Source of the DNA: Gemmatimonadota bacterium
GTDB taxonomy: Bacteria; Gemmatimonadota; Gemmatimonadetes; Longimicrobiales; Gaopeijiaceae
Assembly (NCBI GenBank): GCA_022563405.1
Contig: JADFNK010000028.1
Location: forward strand, 1 to 32,090
Length of the DNA: 32,090 bases
Direction of reading: 5' to 3'
The notes beneath the pieces are model-generated. The model had not been told where the DNA came from. It worked only from the letters and a program-made list of their open reading frames with translations, and ran no database searches. Shown piece after piece: positions 16,766 to 25,501 of the stretch (position 1 is its first letter; each line of letters opens with the position of its first letter). The translations under genes were made by a program, and so were the position numbers.

Positions 16766-18451
16766 TCAGTCCCCCGGCACCGGTACGCGTGCTGCAGACA
16801 GCACACCTTGGGCGCCGATCGTCTCGTAATCCAATCCCTTATAGGATTTTACCGCTTTGGCCACGAGACCGAAGGCCTGCTCCGCCCTGGTGGGCCCCTC
16901 CTCTTCTTTCAGGGCTCCCAAGAGCGCACCCAGCACCAACCACGCCGGGCGGGCCGCACCGGGCCCCGACAGCGCAGGCCAGAACCGCTGCACCCGGCCG
17001 GCATGATTCGTGAAGGTCCCTTCTTGCTCCGCAAACGTCGTGACGGGAAACTGGAAATCCGCTGAGGCGAGAGCCGAAGACGTGTACGCCCCCAAGTAGA
17101 CCACCAGCGCCGCGTTGGGGGCAAAACCCTCGGGCTGATCGTCTAGCGCGTCCCCGAGCACCAGGACCACCCCGTCGTGGTCCATCAAGTCCTCCAGCCC
17201 TCCCTGCGCGGCGTCGTCGCCGACCCTGGTGCATCCGAGCAATTCCGCACCCTGCACATTCGGCGCCAGAGCCTTCCGGCGGGCCAACCCCTCGTACCCT
17301 GGTAGCGTGATTTCTTCTTCGGCCCGCGGAGAGCGGAAGACGACGGAGCCACCGCCAAGAGTCTCGACCAAGCGCGACACCGCCCCGAGATCCTCGTTCG
17401 ACCAGAAGGGCGACACGACTGCCTTCACCGAGCTCTCGCCCAGCGTGTCGATCCGGCTTTTCAGGGCCTCGAGGGCCGCCGTCCAGCCCATCGCCGTGTT
17501 GCGCTCTTCGGCGTGTACGACCGGCGCCTCCAGCCGGTCCCCCCGATTGAGCCACTCGTAGCGGCCACGCCCGTAGTCGCAGATCCAGTGCCCGTTCACC
17601 TCCAAGTTGGTTCGGGGTTTCATGCGGTGAACCAGATTGTCCCGCGTGTGCAGCTCGATGTTGCACCCCTGGCTACAATTCGGGCAGATCGAATCAGTAT
17701 GCTCGAGGTCCCACGCTCGAGCCTTGTGGAGAAAATCCTTGGAAACCAGGGCGCCCACCGGGCAGATATCCACCACGTTCCCGGCCCAATTGGACTGTTC
17801 CAACCCCTCGTCGAAGAAGGTGTCGATCACCGCACGGTCACCCCGCTCCACCACCGTGAGCAGCGGTTTTTCCTCGATCTCGTTCATGAAGCGCACGCAG
17901 CGCGTGCACATCACACAACGGTCGCCGTAGAACAGGACGTCCCCTCCGAAATCGTCGCGCCCCAGAACACGCTTGGCCTCACGCCCACGACCGTGCTCCC
18001 GACCCTCGGCGAACACGTGGTCCTGGAGATCGCACTCCCCGGACTGGTCACAGATGGGGCAATCCAGAGGGTGGTTCAGCAAGTAGAATTCCAGCACGCC
18101 GCGTCGCATCCGTATGGCATCGTCGCTCTGGGTGTGGACCACCTGCCCGTCCGCCACAGTGGTCGTGCACGACGGAAGCAGCTTAGGCGCGCCCTCCACC
18201 TCGACCAGACAGAGGCGGCATTGGGCGGGAGAGGAAAGGCCCGGATGATAGCAGTAGTGCGGCACCTCCGTGCCGGCGTCCTGAGCCGCCTGGAGCAGCG
18301 TCGTCCCCCGGGGCACCGTAAGCTCCTGCCCATCTATCGTCAGGGTCACCTTCTCGACTGCGACTCCGCGGTCCTTCTTGGCCTTGGCTCCTCCGGCCTT
18401 GGTAGTCTTCTTGGCCTCGGCTCCTCCGGCCTTGGTAGTCTTCTTGGCCAT
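16766..18451 (-). CDS. nuoG: NADH-quinone oxidoreductase subunit G (short form)
   Basis: A protein of 561 residues carrying several iron-sulfur clusters of the electron-input arm. Ligands visible are [2Fe-2S] Cys67, 78, 81, 95; [4Fe-4S] His127, Cys131, 134, 140; [4Fe-4S] Cys179, 182, 185, 230; and a fourth set Cys256-x2-Cys259-x3-Cys263 plus Cys291, matching the N7 position. The molybdopterin-like domain is much reduced relative to the ~900-residue E. coli protein. The first 27 residues are a Lys/Ala/Gly/Thr-rich tail made of a near-perfect 11-residue tandem repeat, not a standard part of the family. The ATG lies 4 bases after the nuoF stop. Confidence 0.95.
   Translation of the reverse strand: MAKKTTKAGGAEAKKTTKAGGAKAKKDRGVAVEKVTLTIDGQELTVPRGTTLLQAAQDAGTEVPHYCYHPGLSSPAQCRLCLVEVEGAPKLLPSCTTTVADGQVVHTQSDDAIRMRRGVLEFYLLNHPLDCPICDQSGECDLQDHVFAEGREHGRGREAKRVLGRDDFGGDVLFYGDRCVMCTRCVRFMNEIEEKPLLTVVERGDRAVIDTFFDEGLEQSNWAGNVVDICPVGALVSKDFLHKARAWDLEHTDSICPNCSQGCNIELHTRDNLVHRMKPRTNLEVNGHWICDYGRGRYEWLNRGDRLEAPVVHAEERNTAMGWTAALEALKSRIDTLGESSVKAVVSPFWSNEDLGAVSRLVETLGGGSVVFRSPRAEEEITLPGYEGLARRKALAPNVQGAELLGCTRVGDDAAQGGLEDLMDHDGVVLVLGDALDDQPEGFAPNAALVVYLGAYTSSALASADFQFPVTTFAEQEGTFTNHAGRVQRFWPALSGPGAARPAWLVLGALLGALKEEEGPTRAEQAFGLVAKAVKSYKGLDYETIGAQGVLSAARVPVPGD
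18386..18451 (-). repeat. 33-base tandem repeat encoding the NuoG N-terminal tail
   Basis: Two adjacent 33-base units, 18386-18418 and 18419-18451, are identical at 31 of 33 positions; only the last two bases of the forward-strand unit differ. A partial third copy lies at about 18374-18385. Each unit encodes 11 residues (KKTTKAGGA plus two variable positions). The second unit includes the nuoG start codon itself, which corresponds to a Glu codon in the other copy. The arrangement points to recent in-frame duplication by slippage. Confidence 0.9.
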
Positions 18452-18455
18452 CGAT

Positions 18456-19748
18456 CTACGCGGCCCCCACCCGTTCGCCACGGCGGATCAAGGCGAGATA
18501 TTCGTCTCTGAATTTCTCGATGGAAGACTGCACCGGAGGGGCCACCGAGTCCGAAAGCACGCAGATGGTCGTGCCGACCATCTGGTCGGTCACCTCGATG
18601 AGGGTGTCCAAGTCATCCTCGGTGCCGCGTCCGTCCTCGATACGCTTGAGAATCGTGGTGACCCATGCGGTGCCCTCTCGGCACGGCGTACACTGGCCAC
18701 ACGACTCATGAGCGTAGAACGATGCCATGCGCGTGACCTGGTGGACGATGTCGGTGGTCTCGTCCATGACGATCACGGATGCACACCCCAGCATCGATCC
18801 GGCCTCGATCACCCCCTCATACGATAGCGCGCAGTTCTCGACTTCGTCGGCGGACAGGAGTGCAACGGAGCTGCCACCCGGAATGACGGCCTTGAGTGCC
18901 CGATCCTCGATCATGCCACCACACACGTCGTAGATGAGATCCTTGAGGGAGAAGCCGAGCGGAAGCTCGTAGTTGCCCGGGCGCTTCACGTGACCGCTCA
19001 CGCAGAACAGCTTCGTGCCTGGACTTTCTTCCGTGCCCCACTGGCGGTACCACTCACCGCCGTTCTCAATGATGGGCGGGATCGCCGCAAGAGTTTCGAC
19101 GTTGTTGATCGTGGTCGGCATGCCGAAGGCCCCCACGGCCGCGGGAAACGGGGGCTTCACACGCGGCTCACCCCGACGCCCTTCCAGAGAGCTCATGAGC
19201 CCAGTTTCTTCGCCGCAGATGTAGGCACCCGCACCCGCGAAGACCGTCACATCGATTTTCTGCCCGGAGCCCAGAATGTCGTCGCCGATAATCCCTGATT
19301 CGTACGCGTCCTCGACCGCCTTCGCCAACACCTGGTTGGCCTCGAAGAACTCACCCCTGCAATAGATGTACACATGCTCGGCGCCCATCGCATAAGCACC
19401 GATGAGACAGCCCTCGATGAGGAGATGGGGCACCCAGCGCAGAAGCTCACGGTCCTTGAATGTTCCGGGCTCGGACTCGTCGGCGTTACAGAGGAGGTAG
19501 TGGGGCTTGGCATCGTCCTTGGGCATGAAGCTCCACTTGAGCCCGGTCGGGAAGCCGGCACCGCCCCGGCCACGCAGCCCAGACGCCTTGACGATTTCCA
19601 CCACATCCTCGGGGCTCATGCCCAAGGCCTTCTTCAGCGCCTTATAACCTCCCCGTGCCTTCCAACCCTTCAGCGTCCGCGCCTCGGGATCGCCGAAGTA
19701 CTTGGAAAGGATGGGAACCTCCTTCTCGTGGCTGTAAGGATATCCCAC
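18456..19748 (-). CDS. nuoF: NADH-quinone oxidoreductase subunit F (FMN/NADH-binding)
   Basis: The 430-residue NADH dehydrogenase subunit: it binds NADH and FMN and carries cluster N3. Motifs are LRGRGGAGFPTGLKW near 58-72 (NADH/FMN), CGEETGLMSSLEGRRGEPR near 178-196, and the cluster ligands Cys350, Cys353, Cys356 (SCGQCTPCREG) and Cys396. The start is GTG at 19746-19748, two bases after the nuoE stop, and gives the standard family length. Upstream in-frame codons would translate nuoE sequence in another frame, giving an Arg-rich segment unlike any NuoF, so they are rejected. Confidence 0.97.
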   Translation of the reverse strand: MGYPYSHEKEVPILSKYFGDPEARTLKGWKARGGYKALKKALGMSPEDVVEIVKASGLRGRGGAGFPTGLKWSFMPKDDAKPHYLLCNADESEPGTFKDRELLRWVPHLLIEGCLIGAYAMGAEHVYIYCRGEFFEANQVLAKAVEDAYESGIIGDDILGSGQKIDVTVFAGAGAYICGEETGLMSSLEGRRGEPRVKPPFPAAVGAFGMPTTINNVETLAAIPPIIENGGEWYRQWGTEESPGTKLFCVSGHVKRPGNYELPLGFSLKDLIYDVCGGMIEDRALKAVIPGGSSVALLSADEVENCALSYEGVIEAGSMLGCASVIVMDETTDIVHQVTRMASFYAHESCGQCTPCREGTAWVTTILKRIEDGRGTEDDLDTLIEVTDQMVGTTICVLSDSVAPPVQSSIEKFRDEYLALIRRGERVGAA

Positions 19749-19750
19749 GG

Positions 19751-20491
19751 CTACTCCTCGCCCTCCGGCCCGGTCGAGGAAAGGTCGACGCCGAGCTCGG
19801 TCGGGGTCGCGTCGCCACGGTCTTGCCGGGAAACCACCGCGTCGCCTTTGTCCCTCAAGTGGGCGACGATCCGCGGGACCTCCTCGACGGTCACATTCTC
19901 GTAGTACCGGGAGTTGATCTGAACACACGTCGGAAAGCCACAACCCGCCAGGCACTCCGCCTCGATCACTGTGAACGCGCGGTCGAGCGAGGTCTCGCCC
20001 ATCTCCGTATTCGTGTGCTTCAGGAAGGCCTCGAGCACGTCCTCGGCACCACACAGGTTGCAGCTGATGTTGGTACACACCTGGACGAGATGCCGCCCTA
20101 CGGGCCGCTTGTTGTACATCGTGTAGAAAGTCGCCACGCCGCGCACGTAAGCAGACGAAAGCTCGAGGAGCTGCCCCACCCGATCCATGGTCTCGGGAGA
20201 GACGTGCCCCCGTACTTCCTGCGCCAAGTTGAGCACCGGCAGCAGCGCTGCCTGCTTGGTCGGATACCGGGTGAGGATCTTCTCGAAGCGCTCTTCATAC
20301 GGCCCTTCGAAGAGGGGCGCCTCGGGGTCCTTTTGCTCCAACATGAACGGATACGTGGCGGCCGTCGCCGCGTGGCCGCCCTCCAGCGGACGGACTCCCA
20401 CGAAGTCGATCCCCCGAACCTGTTCCTCGGTCAGATCGTACTCGCCCACATTTCCCGCCCACCCGGGATTCTTGAAGGGGATCTCACTCAT
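19751..20491 (-). CDS. nuoE: NADH-quinone oxidoreductase subunit E ([2Fe-2S])
   Basis: The thioredoxin-fold [2Fe-2S] subunit (246 residues) holding off-path cluster N1a. Ligands are Cys139 and Cys144 (CTNISCNLCG) and Cys180 and Cys184 (CLAGCGFPTC). The helical core starts around residue 64 with YEERFEKILTRYPTKQAALLPVL. About 60 residues precede it and about 25 acidic residues follow it, making the protein longer than the ~160-residue norm. The extra N-terminus has no recognised motif. The ATG overlaps the nuoD stop as ATGA, so translation is coupled. Confidence 0.95.
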   Translation of the reverse strand: MSEIPFKNPGWAGNVGEYDLTEEQVRGIDFVGVRPLEGGHAATAATYPFMLEQKDPEAPLFEGPYEERFEKILTRYPTKQAALLPVLNLAQEVRGHVSPETMDRVGQLLELSSAYVRGVATFYTMYNKRPVGRHLVQVCTNISCNLCGAEDVLEAFLKHTNTEMGETSLDRAFTVIEAECLAGCGFPTCVQINSRYYENVTVEEVPRIVAHLRDKGDAVVSRQDRGDATPTELGVDLSSTGPEGEE

Positions 20492-21693
20492 CGATCGATC
20501 TCGCCGAGCACGATGTCCAGCGAGGCGTTGATCATGATGAGGTCAGAAACCAGATGGCCTTCGGCCAATTTGGCGATCACCGACAGATTCACAAAGGACG
20601 GCGGGCGAATCCTCCACCGCACCGGCTTGTCTCCGCCGTCACTCACCACGTACATGCCGAGCTCACCCTTCGAACCCTCGATGGCGAAGTAACAGTCACC
20701 CGCGGGGACCATGATACCCTCGGTGATCAACTTGAAGTGATGGATCATCGACTCCATGTCGTTCATACAGTCGGTCTTGCTCGGCAACGAAACCCGAGGA
20801 TCCGCAACGTTGATCGGCCCGTCGGGAAGCCGATCGAGCGCCTGTTCGAGGATGCGCAAGCTTTGCCGCATCTCTTCCATACGCACCAAATACCGGTCGT
20901 AGCAGTCTCCGTTTTCTCCGATCGGAACGTCGAAATCGTACGTCTCGTAGTCGTAATAAGGGTTGTCCTTACGGAGATCGTAATCCACGCCGGAAGCTCT
21001 GAGATTGGGTCCCGTGAAACCGCAATTGAGCGCGTCCTCTCCAGAGATCACTCCAATGTCGAGGGTCCGTCCGAGATGGATCGCATTCGTGGTCAGAAGA
21101 GACTCGATCTCGTCCAGTGTTTTTGGAAGAGTCTTCATGAAGTCACGAAGCGAGTCGGTCCAGCCGTCGGGGAAGTCGGCCATCATTCCGCCGATCCGCG
21201 TGGCCGAGGTGGTGATGCGTGCTCCGGTATACGACTCATGGAGATCGTAGATGCGCTCCCGTTCCTGAAACGCGTACAGGAACGGAGTGAAGGCCCCCAC
21301 GTCGATAGCGGTCGTTCCGAGCCAGAGCAGGTGGCTGAAGATCCGATCCATCTCCATGCAGAGCACGCGGACGACCTTACACCGCTCCGTCACCTCCAGT
21401 CCCATGAGTTTCTCGACCGCCATGACGTAGACGCAGTTGTACATCAAGGGCGCCAAGTAGTCTATGCGGTCCGTGAGCGGAACGATCTGATTCCAGGTTC
21501 GGTACTCCCCGAGTTTCTCGAAGGAGGAATGAAGGAAGCCGATATCGGGTGTGACCTTGAGCACAGTCTCGCCATCGAGCTCACAGATCAGCCGCAGAAC
21601 ACCATGCGTGGCGGGGTGTTGCGGCCCGAGGTTGAGAAGCATGGGCTCCGAACCAAGGGCCGGCTCCGGAAATTCCAGGATCCTCTCGGTCAC
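20488..21693 (-). CDS. nuoD: NADH-quinone oxidoreductase subunit D
   Basis: A 401-residue subunit, homologous to [NiFe]-hydrogenase large subunits, that forms the quinone site with NuoB. The quinone-binding loop LGPQHPATHGVLRL is close to the N-terminus. Other typical segments are IGFLHSSFEKLGEYRTWNQIVPLTDRIDY (in part), HLLWLGTTAIDVGAFTPFLY and the C-terminal LIMINASLDIVLGEIDR. C and D are separate genes here, not fused. The start is GTG, overlapping the nuoC stop as GTGA; the stop overlaps the nuoE start as ATGA. Confidence 0.97.
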   Translation of the reverse strand: MTERILEFPEPALGSEPMLLNLGPQHPATHGVLRLICELDGETVLKVTPDIGFLHSSFEKLGEYRTWNQIVPLTDRIDYLAPLMYNCVYVMAVEKLMGLEVTERCKVVRVLCMEMDRIFSHLLWLGTTAIDVGAFTPFLYAFQERERIYDLHESYTGARITTSATRIGGMMADFPDGWTDSLRDFMKTLPKTLDEIESLLTTNAIHLGRTLDIGVISGEDALNCGFTGPNLRASGVDYDLRKDNPYYDYETYDFDVPIGENGDCYDRYLVRMEEMRQSLRILEQALDRLPDGPINVADPRVSLPSKTDCMNDMESMIHHFKLITEGIMVPAGDCYFAIEGSKGELGMYVVSDGGDKPVRWRIRPPSFVNLSVIAKLAEGHLVSDLIMINASLDIVLGEIDR

Positions 21694-22391
21694 GGTGTAT
21701 CCTCCGCTTCTTCCGTCAAACCGTCTGGCTCCGGAGGCGCGAGCCCCGGAGCACCACCTACTTCCAACAACTCCGTGGTGTAGTCATCGCGATAGTCCTG
21801 GGACAGGGCACGCCGCGTCTGTTCCGCCCTCGAAAAGCGCCCTCTCAATGGGAAGTCCTTTCTCAGGGGATGGCCCTCGGCGTAGTTCTGTGGCATCAGA
21901 ATTCGGCGAAGATCCGGGTGACCCCCGAAATCGACGCCGAACAGGTCATAAACCTCCCGCTCGAGCCAATTCGCGGTCTTCCAAAGCTCGACCACGCTGT
22001 GAATGGTGAGATCGTCGAGAGGTAGTTCGCATTTGACTCGTAGCGCCCGCTTGTGCCCCACGGACCACAGCTGGTACACGATCTGTATCGGCTTGCCACC
22101 CCCGTAGTCGACGGCGGTCACGTCGGCGAGCAGATCATAACGCTGCTCCGGGTCGTCCTTCAGCCACTCCAAAACCTCTCGGTTACGGGCAGGATCCACG
22201 AAAACGACGTGCTGATCGCCGGCCTGGACTTCATGGTGGAGGATCGTCGCCCCGAAGCGACTCTGAAGCGCCGTCACCGACGGGTGCGACGAAGGATCAC
22301 CGTCCCCGCCTCGAGGTGTGCCCGCATCATCCTGCGAGGCCTCGGGGCCTTGCTCGACCGCGTCGAACGCGGAGCCGCCCTCGTCGGCCAT
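21690..22391 (-). CDS. nuoC: NADH-quinone oxidoreductase subunit C
   Basis: The 233-residue, 30-kDa-type subunit of the connecting module. The core matches the family signature ANWLEREVYDLFGVDFGGHPDLRRIL and EGHPLRKDFPLRG. The first ~38 residues are acidic and low complexity, and the last ~30 are Glu/Pro-rich, so both ends are extended. The ATG shares one base with the nuoB stop (TAATG). The normal C-type signature is intact, so it should assemble conventionally between NuoB and NuoD. Confidence 0.96.
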   Translation of the reverse strand: MADEGGSAFDAVEQGPEASQDDAGTPRGGDGDPSSHPSVTALQSRFGATILHHEVQAGDQHVVFVDPARNREVLEWLKDDPEQRYDLLADVTAVDYGGGKPIQIVYQLWSVGHKRALRVKCELPLDDLTIHSVVELWKTANWLEREVYDLFGVDFGGHPDLRRILMPQNYAEGHPLRKDFPLRGRFSRAEQTRRALSQDYRDDYTTELLEVGGAPGLAPPEPDGLTEEAEDTP

Positions 22392-23110
22392 TAGGGTAGC
22401 AAGTCCTCCGACCGCTCTGGGCGCGTCGTCTGAGCGAAGGAACTGAGCCGCTCCTGTTGGGTCGAATTTCCAAACGGCCCGGCAAGCGCCTCGACTTCTT
22501 CGGTGCCAGCGCGCGGGCGGCCCACGAGGGAGGGATCTTCTGCCCGGAGACTGTAGTGCTCAGACAAGCTCTCGCCGCGAATCTTTTCCTGGATCATCAT
22601 CAAGCCGTAGATGAGCCCTTCGGGACGCGGAGGACAACCCGGGATGTAGACGTCGACGGGGATGATCGTGTCGATTCCCTGGACCATGGAATACACGTCG
22701 AATACCCCTCCCGAGCTCGCACACGCGCCCATCGAGATACACCACTTGGGTTGCATCATCTGGTCCCAGATGCGCCGTAGTACGGGTGCGAGCTTGTAGG
22801 GAACCCGACCGGCGCAAATCAGCACGTCGGCCTGGCGAGGGCTGAAGGACATACGCTCCATTCCGAAACGGGCAAGATCGAAGTTCGAGGCGGCCGAGGC
22901 CATCATCTCGATGGCACAGCACGCGGTGCCGAAAGGCATCGGCCAGAGCGAATTTCGGCGAGCCCAGTTGACCACGAAATCCACCTTCGTGGTGAGAAAT
23001 GTGGGGCTTCCGGACCCGAGGAGTCCGCCCTCTCGCCCCTCCCCCTGACTTGGCGCCTGAACCTCGGCGAGGCTCGGCGGATCTCCGCTCTCGCCATCTC
23101 CTAATCCCAT
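22391..23110 (-). CDS. nuoB: NADH-quinone oxidoreductase subunit B (cluster N2)
   Basis: The 239-residue subunit carrying terminal cluster N2 beside the quinone site. Ligands are Cys64 and Cys65 ([11 protein letters not shown]), Cys130 (MGACASSGG) and Cys159 ([10 protein letters not shown]). The ATG at 23108-23110 has a near-perfect AGGAGGT ribosome-binding sequence 5 bases upstream. The gene overlaps the end of nuoA by 10 bases. Upstream in-frame codons would read through nuoA and are rejected. A polar C-terminal extension of about 60 residues follows the core; such tails vary between lineages and have no known function here. Confidence 0.96.
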   Translation of the reverse strand: MGLGDGESGDPPSLAEVQAPSQGEGREGGLLGSGSPTFLTTKVDFVVNWARRNSLWPMPFGTACCAIEMMASAASNFDLARFGMERMSFSPRQADVLICAGRVPYKLAPVLRRIWDQMMQPKWCISMGACASSGGVFDVYSMVQGIDTIIPVDVYIPGCPPRPEGLIYGLMMIQEKIRGESLSEHYSLRAEDPSLVGRPRAGTEEVEALAGPFGNSTQQERLSSFAQTTRPERSEDLLP

Positions 23111-23457
23111 TCTAGACCTCCTTTTTTCCACTCGTAGACCAGCCCAAAAGCCAAAACGGCGACGAAAATACTGACCGCCACGAACGCGCTCCACCCCAAC
23201 TCCCTCATTTCGACCGCCCACGGGATCAGAAAAATCGTCTCCAGATCGAAAACGATGAAACTGATCGCCACCATATAGAATTTCACCGAGAAACGAAGGC
23301 GGGTATCCCCGAGCGGGATCATGCCCGACTCGTACGCCATGGACTTTTGTGGGGTCGGTCGCCGGGGGCTCAGAATATGAGAGACGACGACCATGCCAAG
23401 CGCGTTCACGAGAGAGACACCGAACAGGATCAGAAGCGGGATGTATGATCCCGACAT
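23101..23457 (-). CDS. nuoA: NADH-quinone oxidoreductase subunit A
   Basis: The 118-residue, three-helix membrane subunit near the quinone chamber. The family signature is visible in [24 protein letters not shown] and in [16 protein letters not shown], with its conserved acidic residues. The gene lacks the usually conserved Cys of the YECG-type motif, having Ser in YESG instead, as many bacteria do. An AAAGG ribosome-binding sequence lies 5 bases before the ATG. It is the first gene of the operon, preceded by a candidate promoter at 23507-23536. Confidence 0.96.
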   Translation of the reverse strand: MSGSYIPLLILFGVSLVNALGMVVVSHILSPRRPTPQKSMAYESGMIPLGDTRLRFSVKFYMVAISFIVFDLETIFLIPWAVEMRELGWSAFVAVSIFVAVLAFGLVYEWKKGGLEWD

Positions 23458-23478
23458 GGCGGCCTTTGGACCTGGCTT

Positions 23479-23492
23479 GTGAAATTGTTCAC
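23479..23492. promoter_or_regulatory. Palindrome in the nuo 5' leader
   Basis: GTGAA-attg-TTCAC forms a 5-base inverted repeat with a 4-base centre, about 10-20 bases downstream of the predicted transcription start and 22 bases upstream of the nuoA ATG. It could be an operator half-site pair for a repressor or a small mRNA hairpin. The arms are short, so chance is possible. Confidence 0.3.
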
Positions 23493-23506
23493 TTAGGGAC
23501 TTCCGT

Positions 23507-23536
23507 AAGGTATTCCGAGTCTCGAACGAGTGTCAA
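23507..23536 (-). promoter_or_regulatory. Candidate sigma70-type promoter of the nuo operon
   Basis: On the minus strand a perfect -35 hexamer, TTGACA (23536-23531), is followed after 18 bases by TACCTT (23512-23507), a partial -10. Transcription would start near 23500, leaving a leader of about 40 bases before nuoA. A run of nine C residues on the plus strand (23548-23556) lies 11 bases upstream of the -35. The location just before the first nuo gene in a divergent intergenic region supports the call; the -10 is weak. Confidence 0.5.
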
Positions 23537-23710
23537 CCCGATTTCGGCCCCCCCCCTTTGAGCCCTGAAAAAGTTCAAATTTGCGGCCTTCGACGGAACG
23601 ATCCCATGATCGGCGCTCGGACGGCGTATCGTGGGGGCTGTGCTCACCCACCCAAAATACTTATTCTGCCGCGTCCAAGAAACGGTTTTCCTCTCAACCC
23701 GAACCCGAAT

Positions 23711-24265
23711 ATGCCGATTCTGAGCGACCATTGGATCCGGCGGATGTCCGAAGAGCACGGAATGATCGAGCCCTTCGAGCCGCAGCAGGTAAAGGACGGC
23801 TGCATATCCTACGGCCTGTCTTCGTACGGTTACGACATCCGGGTGGCTTCCGAGTTCAAGGTTTTTACCAACGTCCACAACGTGATTGTCGATCCGAAGA
23901 AGTTCGACGACCGTTCGTTCGTGGACGTAAACGAGACCGAATGTATCATCCCGCCCAATTCCTTCGCTCTGGCGAGGACCGAGGAACACTTCCGTATTCC
24001 GAGGAACGTCCTCGTGTTGTGCGTCGGGAAGAGTACCTACGCCCGATGTGGAATCATCGTGAACGTGACACCGCTCGAGCCTACCTGGTCTGGGTACCTG
24101 ACCCTCGAGATCTCGAATACGACCCCGCTGCCGGCGAAAATCTACGGCGGCGAGGGGATCGCTCAGCTGCTCTTCTTCGAGGGGGAGCAGGAACCGAGCA
24201 TGGCGTACGAGGACCGGCAGGGTAAGTACCAGAATCAAGTCGGGGTGACACTCCCGAAATTATAG
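23711..24265 (+). CDS. dcd: dCTP deaminase
   Basis: A 184-residue trimeric enzyme that deaminates dCTP to dUTP, feeding dTTP synthesis. Landmarks are the SSYGYDIRV segment at 37-45, the catalytic segment [10 protein letters not shown] with Ser108 and Arg112, [14 protein letters not shown] with catalytic Glu123, and the tail [13 protein letters not shown], which closes over the nucleotide in this family. I chose the ATG at 23711 because homologues begin MPILSDHWI; a 51-codon upstream extension has no family similarity. Whether it also hydrolyses dUTP, as some bifunctional enzymes do, cannot be decided. It is transcribed divergently from nuoA. I see no clear promoter of its own in the 253-base gap. 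Confidence 0.95.
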   Translation: MPILSDHWIRRMSEEHGMIEPFEPQQVKDGCISYGLSSYGYDIRVASEFKVFTNVHNVIVDPKKFDDRSFVDVNETECIIPPNSFALARTEEHFRIPRNVLVLCVGKSTYARCGIIVNVTPLEPTWSGYLTLEISNTTPLPAKIYGGEGIAQLLFFEGEQEPSMAYEDRQGKYQNQVGVTLPKL

Positions 24266-24315
24266 ACCCGGCGGTCGCCATCCCGATCCACAGCGGTGGT
24301 CGTTAGATTCCGCCG

Positions 24316-25422
24316 ATGATGGACTCTTCCCCGACAGTGGACGGTACTTCGGGCGGCGGGTATAGGCACACGTGGACCGCCCGGCGCTACGCACCTCCTT
24401 GGTGGTTGCGAGGCGCCCATGCGCAAACGCTGGCGGGGAAATTCCTTCGGCCGGCGCCGGACGGAGGGCTCACAACCGAACGGATCAATACGCCAGACGG
24501 AGATTTCCTGGACATCGCTTGGATGCCCGAGACCGATCCTGCGGCGCCCCTGGTACTCGTGCTTCACGGGCTGGAAGGGCACGTGCGGAAGGGCTACATG
24601 GTCCAAACGTGCCTGGCGCTGGCAGATCGCGGGATGCGCGCCGTGGGAATGAACTTCCGCGGCTGTTCCGGAGAGATGAACCGGGAGCCCCATTTCTACC
24701 ACTCCGGCGAGACCGGGGACATACGTTTTGTCTTCGGTCTGCTCCGCGAGCGGTTCCCGACCCGCCCAATCATGGCGATCGGATTTTCTCTCGGAGGAAA
24801 TGTCCTCCTCAAGTACCTCGGTGAACAGGGAGCGAAAAACGCAGCCACTTTTTCGGCAGCGGTGGCGATTTCGGTCCCCTACGACTTGTCGGCAGGAGCC
24901 GACGCCCTGGAACTGGGCGGCATGGCCAAAGTTTATTCCGACTACTTCCTTCGCTCGCTGGTCGCCAAGGTCCGCGCCAAGCAGGAGATCCTGGCGAACG
25001 TCCTCGATCTCGATGCCGTATGGGCCAGCGTAACGATCCGGGACTTCGACGACGCCGCCACCGCGAAGCTCTATGGATTCGCCGGCGCCGAGGATTACTA
25101 CCACAAGTCCAGCTCCAACCGCTTCATTCAGTCGGTCCGAGTGCCTACGCTGCTCATTCACGCGCGGGACGATCCGTTTCTGCCCGCGGCGGCCCTGCCC
25201 CTTTCTACGATTGAGGCCAACCCCTTCTTGGCTTTGGTCCTTACCGATGGCGGCGGCCATGTGGGTTTCCTCGAGCGTGGACCTCCTTGGAATCCGACGT
25301 TTTGGGTGGAGGAGCAAAGTGCGTCATTCTTGGCCCACCACCATCGAGGCACCTCGGCGACGACCGCCGACCCGAACGCTATCGCACCTGGACGGGTTGA
25401 CCCGAACACCGAGAATCTCTAG
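24316..25422 (+). CDS. YheT-type alpha/beta hydrolase
   Basis: A cytosolic 368-residue protein of the YheT/EMB8 (UPF0017) alpha/beta-hydrolase family, whose substrates are largely unknown (esterase- or lipase-like). It begins after a variable lead with PPWWLRGAHAQTLAGKFLR, typical of the family. The oxyanion region is LVLHGLEG, then NFRGCSGE, the nucleophile elbow GFSLGGN with Ser158, the acid near Asp286 in ARDDPFLP, and His315 in DGGGHVGF, so the triad is complete. Two adjacent ATGs (24316 and 24319) are equivalent starts. It lies 50 bases after dcd and may be cotranscribed. The last ~35 residues are Thr/Ala/Pro-rich and probably disordered. Confidence 0.92.
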   Translation: MMDSSPTVDGTSGGGYRHTWTARRYAPPWWLRGAHAQTLAGKFLRPAPDGGLTTERINTPDGDFLDIAWMPETDPAAPLVLVLHGLEGHVRKGYMVQTCLALADRGMRAVGMNFRGCSGEMNREPHFYHSGETGDIRFVFGLLRERFPTRPIMAIGFSLGGNVLLKYLGEQGAKNAATFSAAVAISVPYDLSAGADALELGGMAKVYSDYFLRSLVAKVRAKQEILANVLDLDAVWASVTIRDFDDAATAKLYGFAGAEDYYHKSSSNRFIQSVRVPTLLIHARDDPFLPAAALPLSTIEANPFLALVLTDGGGHVGFLERGPPWNPTFWVEEQSASFLAHHHRGTSATTADPNAIAPGRVDPNTENL

Positions 25423-25501
25423 TGTGGCGACGTCCGAAGGGACGGAGTTTGGTGCTGGCAAACCGTGAGCACCGCGCACCGATTGATGGGGGAGTAGTTG
25501 C

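Noticed and set aside
23558..23710. Upstream in-frame extension of dcd by 51 codons.
   Set aside because: The extension resembles no deaminase and starts within the divergent promoter region; homologues begin at MPILSD.
24235..25317. Minus-strand frame of 360 codons opposite the YheT-type gene.
   Set aside because: Antisense shadow; the plus strand encodes a complete hydrolase triad.
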